From Oscarella lobularis (lineage: Eukaryota; Porifera; Homoscleromorpha; Homosclerophorida; Oscarellidae), in NCBI RefSeq assembly GCF_947507565.1, contig NC_089188.1:868001-932000 (forward strand): a stretch of 64,000 nt of DNA. Direction: 5' to 3'. The position numbers and the translations under genes are program-made. The notes under the pieces were generated by a model. The model was not told where the DNA came from. It was given only the letters and a program-made list of their open reading frames with translations, and ran no database searches. Of this stretch, positions 21,253 through 29,059 are shown piece after piece; position 1 is the stretch's first letter, and each line of letters begins with the position of its first letter.

Positions 21253-22794
21253 ATGGTTCTCTTCTTCATTTTCCTGAGCCTCGTTTGGCCGACAATTGTT
21301 GCTGACTCAACGTGTCGATTTGCCAAAGAATTTTCGACAGAAGATCTCGTCGCCAGCCAGTCTAAAAGGGAGAAGTTCATTGCTCTTGCCATGGAATACG
21401 AAGGTCGCTTTAATCAGCCTAGCGTTGGCTACAACGGTCCATCTGGACACACGTACGATTCGCATTTGATTGATTATCGAACGGGCGAGCTCCAGACGAG
21501 CTTCAACGCCTTCAGCGCACCCTCGAAAGAAGCAATTCACGTGACCATATTAGCACTCGCCCTGGACGAAAATCCACTCGGCGAAATCTACGTCAAAGCC
21601 GGCAACGAAGGCGTCAATTCGCAAACCCGAATTATTGACATTCTTACGCGAAAAATTTCAACATACGAAAAATTTCGAGAAACCTATCCGGGATACGGCG
21701 GATACATGCCGTGGGTCACAGTCAACGACACGGGAATTCATCCCACACGTGGCTACCAAAATCCATATCAGTGTCCGTCACTGGACAACGGCGAACTCAT
21801 ATGGGCTCTCTATCTCATTTATAACGTATTGAATGATCGTGGATATGGAGCCTTGGGTAAACGCTATAAGAGCCAATTCGACGCAATGATAAAGTACGGC
21901 AAGATGATGTTCTACGAAGGCAACGGCATCGTCTCCGGCAAAATCATCATAAAAAATGCCTCGGCAACACCATTTCCGGACAACTACGCTCCCCAGGGGT
22001 CGTACAGCCTCGACGATCCCTACGAAGGCGAACTCTTCACCGTCTTCCTCGACCTGTTCGCCGACTGGGGATCGAACGAGAGCGATCGCGACGCGATGTG
22101 GATAGCGAAACGATCCCAATTGGCGTCGGTCAATTACGAGACGCCTCGCGGACCGATCACCGTTCAAGAGGGCTGGCACTATTCGTCGCACGAAATGTGG
22201 AAATTTTTGGAATTGCCCTACGTCGACGTGCCCCTCGTTCGACGGCTCTTTGAGAATGGTGAACGCGTGCGAACGTGGAATTCCGATTTGAAGGGAATTC
22301 CCGGGCTCTACGCCGCCGTTCACGACGTGTCGCGCGACGACGACGTGCGCGGGTATTTCGTGCCGGGAATATCGGAGGTGGCGCGAGCGAAGTCGACTCG
22401 GTTTGACGTCGTGACGCCCTATGGGGCGTTTCCGACGATATTGGCGAATTTGAGTGTTGGGATTGCTTGGTATCATAATATGCTGCTTGGGCAAAAGATG
22501 CAAGGGCCGTACGGGTCGACTGAAGGGGCCAATGTCAATGGGACGGAAATTAGTCCTATTGTTAGTTGGGATACTAAACAGACGACGATTGTTGCGCTCT
22601 TGGGAGGTGCAGGCGCTTCGATTGGGAAGTATCTGAAGAGGGAGTCCGGGGCAAAGTATCAGAGGTTCTATGATGTTATACAGAGGGAGTATGGGATGAA
22701 GTTTCCGAGTATCAAAGGGGAGGATTTGGGATACAAACTGCCGCGGACGCAGATTCCCACAACTCACTTGGAAGACTTTAGTTCCTGCAGATGA
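21253..22794 (+). CDS. Secreted glycoside-hydrolase-like protein, possibly beta-1,2-glucanase related
   Basis: Single-exon ORF of 513 aa from the ATG at 21253, the same Met as in copy 1; the frame extends a few codons upstream without ATG. A signal peptide (MVLFFIFLSLVWPTIVAD) indicates secretion. Helical blocks with conserved acidic and aromatic residues follow: GYGGYMPWV, CPSLDNGELIWALY, DDPYEGELFTVFLDL, HYSSHEMWKFLELPY and RTWNSDLKGIPGLYAAV. This pattern recalls the (alpha/alpha)6-barrel endo-beta-1,2-glucanases of GH144/GH162. The family call comes from memory of motif style and is tentative; another barrel hydrolase is possible. Absence of introns is unusual beside its intron-rich neighbours and suggests a retrocopy or transfer from microbes. 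It is divergently paired with the receptor gene in both duplication units. Confidence 0.55.
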   Translation: MVLFFIFLSLVWPTIVADSTCRFAKEFSTEDLVASQSKREKFIALAMEYEGRFNQPSVGYNGPSGHTYDSHLIDYRTGELQTSFNAFSAPSKEAIHVTILALALDENPLGEIYVKAGNEGVNSQTRIIDILTRKISTYEKFRETYPGYGGYMPWVTVNDTGIHPTRGYQNPYQCPSLDNGELIWALYLIYNVLNDRGYGALGKRYKSQFDAMIKYGKMMFYEGNGIVSGKIIIKNASATPFPDNYAPQGSYSLDDPYEGELFTVFLDLFADWGSNESDRDAMWIAKRSQLASVNYETPRGPITVQEGWHYSSHEMWKFLELPYVDVPLVRRLFENGERVRTWNSDLKGIPGLYAAVHDVSRDDDVRGYFVPGISEVARAKSTRFDVVTPYGAFPTILANLSVGIAWYHNMLLGQKMQGPYGSTEGANVNGTEISPIVSWDTKQTTIVALLGGAGASIGKYLKRESGAKYQRFYDVIQREYGMKFPSIKGEDLGYKLPRTQIPTTHLEDFSSCR

Positions 22795-22846
22795 AGTCTG
22801 TGTAACTTGGCCTCAATAGCCTATCTAAAGCCCTTCACATTTTTTC

Positions 22847-23064
22847 AGTACCTTTTTATTGAAGAAAATTGACTCCATCAATTCTTCTAGACTGATTATG
22901 TAAAGAAGGAACTTCAGTTGAACTTGTAGCTCCAACAAGAACCCCATCCTTGGCTAACAAAGTGGTCAGTCAAACAGCAACATTCTGCTATTGATACCAT
23001 TTAATTAGCTGCAAACTTAGACCTACATCATAATAATTCTCATCCAACGTCACACACACTTTTT
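22847..23064. repeat. Direct repeat A, copy 1
   Basis: From ctttttattgaagaaaattg through the tccaacgtcacacacac string, this matches 26172-26404 in the same orientation with small indels. It is non-coding on both strands as far as seen and flanks Kelch copy 1 at its 3' side. Confidence 0.85.
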
Positions 23065-23103
23065 GTTCAGACACGTTTCTTGTACAAGGAAACATAAGAT
23101 GGA

Positions 23104-23362
23104 TTCAATCTATTTCCTGGTTTTACTACGGTTTTGAAGCGCTTATGATAAACGAATGGGGGTCTCCACTACTGAGTAAGACTGATATGTACAGCTTTTT
23201 AATTAGTAACACATTATTTGCGAAATTGTCGTTCAGTATTTAGCAACACGTGTTCGTTTCAATTAATTTAATACTTTTTCTTGTGTAGAATGCAAGGTAG
23301 AAGATATTGGCTGTCTAAAAAATGGATCAGTTGTTCTCACTTCACTTGGTCTACATGAGGTA
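23104..23362 (+). pseudogene. Inverted fragment of the ABCG transporter gene, two exons
   Basis: This is the reverse complement of 29215-29490, the last-but-one exons of the ABCG gene and their intron. It reads [16 protein letters not shown], then after an intron [20 protein letters not shown]. It lacks three bases of the source (gaatgggggtctcc against gaatgggcggggtctcc). No other transporter exons are near, so it is a relocated scrap. Confidence 0.9.
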
Positions 23363-23470
23363 CTCTTCACGTACAAAACATTTGCCGATTATTTATAATT
23401 AAAGAATGCAACAGCATACTACAGTATCAGTTAAACTCAAATTCGCCCACAAAAGCATTAAAGCGTGCTT

Positions 23471-25222
23471 TCAAAAAAGATTGAAAGTCAGACACCTGTC
23501 AATTGCCCCAACTCCGCAACCCAAACGCTTGTCGATCAGTCGAGGCCCCTCCACGTACTGTGCCACTTCCTTATTCATATCGTACCAAAAGAACGTTTGC
23601 ACGTCCGAGGTGGGATGGCCATCGCCTCGCATCACACCACCGACGCTATATTCTTTTCCATTAGCAAGGCAGTAAGTGTTTTTATAAAAATTGAGAAAAT
23701 TATCCAGAAAAGAGGGACAACCCCTAATTTCGAAACGAGTCAATTCTCCGCTTCGTACGTCGAGCCTGACATGCTCAAAAGGAACAAAATCGTTATCAAT
23801 TTCTCGCCACAAATGCAAGCAGTGATCGTCTGCGCACACGACTTCAAATCTGGAATACCGACTAACAGAACAGTCGAGGAAAGAGACGTCTAACCAACGA
23901 TTGGCAACGGGATCGTATTTGAAAACATCCAAGCCATTTCTGGACTGACAGAAATAATTAGAACCGAAAACATAGATTTCATCATTCAAAACGGTGGTTC
24001 CTTGAACGCGGGCAGACTTCGAAATAGGTTGGAGTACCGTCCAACTATTCGTTACCGGGCTGTATCGCTCGCAATGCGTGACACCATGCCGGGTTAGATT
24101 ACAGCCGCAACCCATTGCGTAGATGCAATCACCATAAATGAGAACCCCTCTTCTTGTACGACTCTCGTGCATGGACGCAACATCTTCAACCCAACGGCCT
24201 TGTGTTGAATCATACCGCTCCACGGAATGCAAATCCTCTCCTCCAACAGCATAGACACTCTCGCCAAGGCTGACGACGCCAGGCATGAATCGCTCTTCAT
24301 TCAGAGAAGGAAACTCTTTCCAGACGTTCCAAAGATGATCGTAGTATTCAACTGTATTTGTTCGTATGAAATTAACAGCACCGCCAGCTGCTGCTAATAG
24401 ACCTTTGCCAAGTCGATGAGGAGAGGGCAGATCTCTTTCTAAAGCAGATATCTTTTCAACTATCAGACTAGAGTTTATTGAAAAATCCGGATGAGATAGG
24501 ACAGATTCTTGTACAAATTGCTCTGGGATGAGCGAAAATCGAACCGATTTTGCTAATTCTTCTATGTTCGACTTTCGGTTCTCCTTGTCGTGTTGAATCC
24601 ATTGCAGGACAATGTCCCACACTTCTTCCTGTCTCGCCACAGCAAGATCATCCGAGGTCAACAGTTGAGAGACGTGCTCCAGCGAAAGACGTCGAAATTC
24701 ATCCGTCTGCGCCAAATCGACTATATGAAACGCCGCATGTCGACGAGCAACAGAGAGCAGCTTCTGGCAATTGTATTGATCAGCAAACTTCAACCATCGA
24801 AGGCAAGTGCGCTTGTTCATGTGCCTAACCAGCCCCTCGCAGCAATAGTCGACCACATCCTCAAACAATAGCCGATGAGCAGCACAGAAAAGCGCCACAT
24901 CATTATCGGAAATGACGTCGATTTTTCCCGTGTAAGCAAAATCGACGAGCGCCTTCACGGAAGCCGAATCGACGTCGCCAAGAAAAATCCGCTTCTCGCA
25001 GCTTTCGCGCATATCGACGTTGAACATTGTGCGGAAATAGGGACTCGCCGAAGCGAGCACGAGTCGATGAGCCGGAATTTCGACGCCGTCGTCGAGAACC
25101 AAGACGACGTCTATCAGTTCCATCGACGAACGAAGAGTTTCGACATTTCGAAGGAATTCAGACGATCGATCCGCTTTGGAGAAGGAGATCTTGTAAGACA
25201 CCGGACTCGTGGAGGAATCCAT
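23471..25222 (-). CDS. BTB-Kelch protein (KLHL type), intact copy
   Basis: Single-exon gene of 583 aa. The BTB domain spans about residues 35-140 (IDVVLVLDDGVEIPAHRLVLASAS, ALVDFAYTGKI). A BACK domain follows (about 145-250; CLRWLKFADQYNC, VLQWIQHDKENR). From about 275 come Kelch repeats, e.g. VVSLGESVYAVGGEDLHSVERYD and YSPVTNSWTVL. KLHL proteins are Cul3 ubiquitin-ligase adaptors: BTB-BACK binds Cul3 and the Kelch propeller binds the substrate. The lack of introns fits many KLHL genes and is also the form expected from a retrocopy. A near-identical but frameshifted copy sits in inverted orientation at 26531-28298. The substrate is unknown. Confidence 0.88.
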   Translation of the reverse strand: MDSSTSPVSYKISFSKADRSSEFLRNVETLRSSMELIDVVLVLDDGVEIPAHRLVLASASPYFRTMFNVDMRESCEKRIFLGDVDSASVKALVDFAYTGKIDVISDNDVALFCAAHRLLFEDVVDYCCEGLVRHMNKRTCLRWLKFADQYNCQKLLSVARRHAAFHIVDLAQTDEFRRLSLEHVSQLLTSDDLAVARQEEVWDIVLQWIQHDKENRKSNIEELAKSVRFSLIPEQFVQESVLSHPDFSINSSLIVEKISALERDLPSPHRLGKGLLAAAGGAVNFIRTNTVEYYDHLWNVWKEFPSLNEERFMPGVVSLGESVYAVGGEDLHSVERYDSTQGRWVEDVASMHESRTRRGVLIYGDCIYAMGCGCNLTRHGVTHCERYSPVTNSWTVLQPISKSARVQGTTVLNDEIYVFGSNYFCQSRNGLDVFKYDPVANRWLDVSFLDCSVSRYSRFEVVCADDHCLHLWREIDNDFVPFEHVRLDVRSGELTRFEIRGCPSFLDNFLNFYKNTYCLANGKEYSVGGVMRGDGHPTSDVQTFFWYDMNKEVAQYVEGPRLIDKRLGCGVGAIDRCLTFNLF

Positions 25223-25257
25223 GCGGGAGCGGGAGCGGGAGCTGACGACGTTCCTAA

Positions 25258-25281
25258 CTCGCGCGCATGCTCAGTGACGTG
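25258..25281 (-). promoter_or_regulatory. Kelch promoter block, copy 1
   Basis: On the gene strand this reads cacgtcactgagcatgcgcg plus cgag, 36 bp upstream of the ATG. The same 24 bases precede Kelch copy 2. The block contains a CRE-like TGACGT half (reverse) and a GCATGCGC core like NRF1/alpha-Pal sites. Binding is inferred only. Confidence 0.5.
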
Positions 25282-25359
25282 AAGGAGAAGTAATGCCCGA
25301 AGCATAGGAGTACAGTACATGTACATGTGGAGGCATATCTATGGTGGAGGTGGAGGTTA

Positions 25360-25472
25360 ATTAAAAACACGGGCCTGGAGATATCAACTAAAAAGCAAGC
25401 TAGGATATCATTGTTTCTGGACGAATAAAGAAACAGCCCAAAAAGAAAAGGAAGATATGACGTTGGCGCTCT
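25360..25472 (-). pseudogene. Second ABCG fragment (membrane-segment exon)
   Basis: Matches 29493-29611, the ABCG exon with the [11 protein letters not shown] text and the intron after it, in the same orientation as the source gene but with small deletions. It abuts a fragment of the Kelch 3' end. Confidence 0.85.
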
Positions 25473-25492
25473 AGTATAGGAGTATAGCGTCG

Positions 25493-26160
25493 GTGGTGTG
25501 ATCCAAGAAGGTCATTCGGCCGTGGACGTGCAAACGTTCTTTGGTACGATATGAATAAGGAAGTGGCGCAGTACGTGGAGGGCCCTCCACTGATCAACAA
25601 GCGTTCGCGTTGCGGAGTCGGGGCAATTGACAGGTGTCTGACTTTCAATCCTTTTTGAAAGCACGTCCTAATGCTTTTGTGGGTGAATTTGAGTTTAATT
25701 AACTGATTGTGTATTATTGCTTTCTTTAATTATAAATAATGTGGCAATTGTGAAGAGTCATTTATTTTCTGTTTATTTAGAAATCAAGTAAAATGTTCAG
25801 TGTCTTGCAGCAGTTTGATGGCAGGATTGTCTGATGCCCGTATGTCCGGGTAGGGTAAACGGCTTTTCAAGGAAAACCAAGCAAAAACCGTTTACCCTAC
25901 ACGGATATACGGGCCACCGCATCGATGGTGTTACACTATACTCCAATGAATGCACTTTCGTGGACTGCCCATCAACTGAAAAATTGCCTGCTTTCAAAAA
26001 GTTTATTATTTAAAAAAGAAAAAAGAAAGAAATTTCAAACGCCATAGAGTTGCAATATGAGCTCGTTTCTTGCCGGCAGATGAGGCCTCCTCCGAGTCTT
26101 TGTTAATCACATCCAGTCAACGGTCTGGGTATGCTAGACGAGCCTTCCTTTTTCAGATTT
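25493..26160 (+). repeat. Kelch 3' end plus downstream flank, duplicated
   Basis: Direct-orientation duplicate of 28129-28810. It holds the last ~55 codons of the Kelch gene to its TGA (25656-25658), then the 3' flank, including a hairpin element and the gtctgggtatgctagacgag string. A base missing in the ttctttggtacg stretch breaks the coding frame, so the coding part is dead. Confidence 0.9.
25836..25914. repeat. Near-perfect hairpin element, copy 1
   Basis: The arms are 27 bases each (25836-25862 and 25888-25914), starting gcccgtatgtccgggtaggg on the left. The two arms pair apart from one position that would be G-U and one G-A in RNA. The loop is 25 bases, A-rich. It could be a small foldback transposable element, a structured 3' UTR or an RNA precursor. 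Confidence 0.85.
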
Positions 26161-26171
26161 TGTACTTGAAC

Positions 26172-26404
26172 CGCACCTTTTTATTGAAGGAAATTGACTC
26201 CATCAATTATTCTAGACTGAATATGTAAAGAAGAAAGAAAAAACTTTAGTTGAACTTGTAGCAACAACAAGAATCTCATTCTTGCCTTGAGTTGGCTAAC
26301 AAAGTGGTCAGTCAAAAGCAACTTTCTGCTATTGATACACTTCAATTAGCTGCAAACTTAGACCTATTGTACAACATAAAAATTCTCATCCAACGTCACA
26401 CACA
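26172..26404. repeat. Direct repeat A, copy 2
   Basis: Same orientation as 22847-23064; here it lies on the 5' side of Kelch copy 2. The mismatch between repeat orientation and gene orientation shows that the Kelch inversion and this repeat moved separately. Confidence 0.85.
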
Positions 26405-26477
26405 CTCTTTTTGTTCAGACGCCTTTCCTGTATAAGCCCAGAGACGACGATTACTCCAGAGATTACTCCATATCTCC

Positions 26478-26501
26478 CACGTCACTGAGCATGCGCGCGA
26501 G
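26478..26501 (+). promoter_or_regulatory. Kelch promoter block, copy 2
   Basis: Identical to the 24-base block upstream of Kelch copy 1, here 29 bp before the ATG. Confidence 0.5.
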
Positions 26502-26530
26502 TCTACGTCAGAGTAACGTCACAGCTCCGC

Positions 26531-28298
26531 ATGGATTCCTCCACGGGTCCCACGAGTCCGGTGTCTTACAAGATCTCCTTCTCCAAATCGGATCGATCGT
26601 CTGAATTCCTTCGAAATGTCGAAACCCTTCGTTCGTCGATGGAACTGATAGACGTCGTCTTGGTTCTCGACGACGGCGTCGAAATTCCGGCTCATCGACT
26701 CGTGCTCGCTTCGGCGAGCCCCTATTTCCGTGCAATGTTCAATGTCAATATGCGCGAAAGCTGCGAGAAGCGGATTTTCCTTAGCGACGTCGATTCGGCT
26801 TCGGTGAAGGCGCTCGTCGATTTTGCTTATACGGGAAAAATCGACGTCATTTCCGATAACGATGTGGCGCTTTTCTGTGCTGCGCATCGGCTATTGTTTG
26901 AAGATGTCGTCGACTATTGCTGCGAGGGGCTGGCTAAACACGTGAACAAGCGCACTTGCCTTCAATGGTTGAAGTTCGCTGATCAGTACGATTGCCAGAA
27001 GCTGCTCTCTGTTGCTCGTCGACACGCGGCGTTTCATATAGTCGATTTGGCGCAGATGGATGAATTTCGACGTCTTTCGCTGGAGCACGTCTCTCGACTG
27101 TTGACCTCGGATGAACTTGCTGTGGCGAGAGAGGAAGAAGTGTGGGACATTGTCCTGCAATGGATTCAACACGACAAGGAGAACCGAAAGTCGAGCATAG
27201 GAGAATTAGCGAAATCGGTTCGATTTTCGCTCATTCCAGAGCAGTTTGTACCGGAATCTGTCCTATCTCATCCGGATTTAAATTTATCTGCCTCAGAAAG
27301 AGATCTGCCCTCGCCTCATCGACTTGGGAAGAGCAAAGTTCTATTAGCAGCTGGCGGTGTTGTTAGTACTGACCACAAAAATTTTGACTTTGATTTCGCC
27401 ACACTAACTAATACTGTTGAATACTACGATCATCTTTGGAACGTCTGGAAAGAGTTTCCTTCTCTGAATGAAGAGCGATTCATACCGGGCATCGTCAGCC
27501 TTGGCGAGAGTGTCTATGCTGTTGGAGGATTTCGTTTGCATTCCGTGGAGCGGTATGATTCAACGCAAGGCCGTTGGGTTGAAGATGTTGCGCCCATGCA
27601 GGAAAGTCGTACAGGAGGAGTTCTCGTTTATGGTGATTGCATCTACGCAATGGGTTGTAACTATGTTCGAACCCATGATCACGCATTGCGAGCAATACAG
27701 CCCGGTGACGAATACTTGGACGGCACTCCACCCAATTTCAAAGTCTGTCTGCGTTCACGGAACCACTGTTTTGAATGATGAAATCTTTGTTGTCGGCTCT
27801 CAGGATTCCCGTCAGTTGACCGGTGGCTTGGATGTTTTCAAATACGATCCCGTTGCCAATCGTTGGTTAGACGTCTCTTTCCTCGACTGTTCTCAAAACA
27901 GCGTTCGTTGGTATTCGAGATTCGAAGTTGTGTGCGCAGCCGGTCACTGCTTACATTTGTGGCGAGAAATTGATAACTTTCGTTTTCCTTTTGAGCATCT
28001 CAGTCTCGATGTACGAAGCGGGGAATTGACTCGTTTCAAAATTAAGGGTTGTCCCTCCTTTCTGGCTAATTTTCTCTATTTTCATAGCAACACTTACTGC
28101 CTTGCTAATGGAAACGAATATAGCGTCGGTGGTGTGATGCGAGGCGATGGCCATTCCGCCTTGGACGTGCAAACGTTCTTTTGGTACGATATGAATAAGG
28201 AAGTGGCGCAGTACGTGGAGGGCCCTCCACTGATCAACAAGCGTTCGAGTTGCGGGGTCGGGGCAATTGACAGGTGTCTGACGTTCAATCTTTTTTGA
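26531..28298 (+). pseudogene. BTB-Kelch protein, frameshifted copy
   Basis: The BTB and BACK parts match copy 1 closely from MDSSTGPTSPVSYK onward. Between IYAMGC and the next Kelch blade (about 27655-27685) copy 2 has 22 bases where copy 1 has 27, which shifts the frame. The old frame stops at 27778. The Kelch text resumes in another frame (THCEQYSPVTNTW) and runs cleanly to the same stop as copy 1. There is also an altered linker with extra residues (VVSTDHKNFDFDF). No intron would repair the shift convincingly. If translated it would be a 415-residue BTB-BACK protein with a truncated propeller, which could still bind Cul3; otherwise it is a young pseudogene. Confidence 0.82.
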
Positions 28299-28486
28299 AA
28301 GCACGTCCTAATGCTTTTGTGGGTGAATTTGAGTTTAATTAACTGATTGTGTATTATTGCATTTTTAATTATAAATAATGTGGCAATTGTGAAGAGTCAT
28401 TTATTTTCTGTTTATTTATAAATCAAGTAAAATGTTCAGTGTCTTGCGGCAGTTTGATGGCAGGATCCTCCTACGTATTGTCTGAT

Positions 28487-28565
28487 GCCCGTATGTCCGG
28501 GTAGGGTAAACGGCTTTTCAAGGAAAACCAAGCAAAAACCGTTTACCCTACACGGATATACGGGC
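28487..28565. repeat. Near-perfect hairpin element, copy 2
   Basis: Same hairpin as at 25836-25914, same orientation, in the 3' flank of Kelch copy 2. Both arms and the loop match the other copy; it was carried by the duplication. Confidence 0.85.
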
Positions 28566-29059
28566 CACCGCATCGTTGGTGTTACACTCTACTCCAATGA
28601 ATGCACTTTCGTGGACTGCCCATCAACTGAAAAATTGCCTGCTTTCAAAAAGTTTATTATAAATAAAAAGAAAGAAATTTCAAATAAAAATTGTAACGCC
28701 ATAGAGTTACAATATGAGCTCGTTTCTTGCCGGTGAGGCCTCTTCCGAGTCTTTTGTTAATCACAATCCAGTCAACGGTCTGGGTATGCTAGACGAGCTT
28801 CCTTTTGCACTGTTTTGGGCTGTCAGATGTCCAATTGGGTGCGGCTAGCTGCATAAAACACAAAAGAAAAACTAGCTAACATCGATATTAATTAAGAGAA
28901 CGGAAACAGGTGAACAAGAATAAGATCTACTATAGGATGATCATGACGCAGTATCTTTACTCAATTAAAAGAAAAACGTGCTTTTACTGCTTCTCGGGAG
29001 GGTGAAAGGAGTCGAAATTAATTAAGTATTAATAAGAGCGTACGACGAAAATTCCGCTT

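Larger units (their letters stand above)
17044..22707. repeat. Tandem segmental duplication, unit 2
   Basis: This second copy of the unit starts directly at the junction after 17043 and ends at the point equivalent to the truncation of hydrolase copy 1. Beyond it the hydrolase gene continues to its natural stop at 22794, as expected from a simple tandem duplication whose right breakpoint fell inside that gene. Confidence 0.95.

Noticed and set aside
21778-22767. Minus-strand 329-aa ORF
   Set aside because: It is a shadow of the hydrolase coding strand; no motif or start context, and the plus frame has a signal peptide and family-like motifs.
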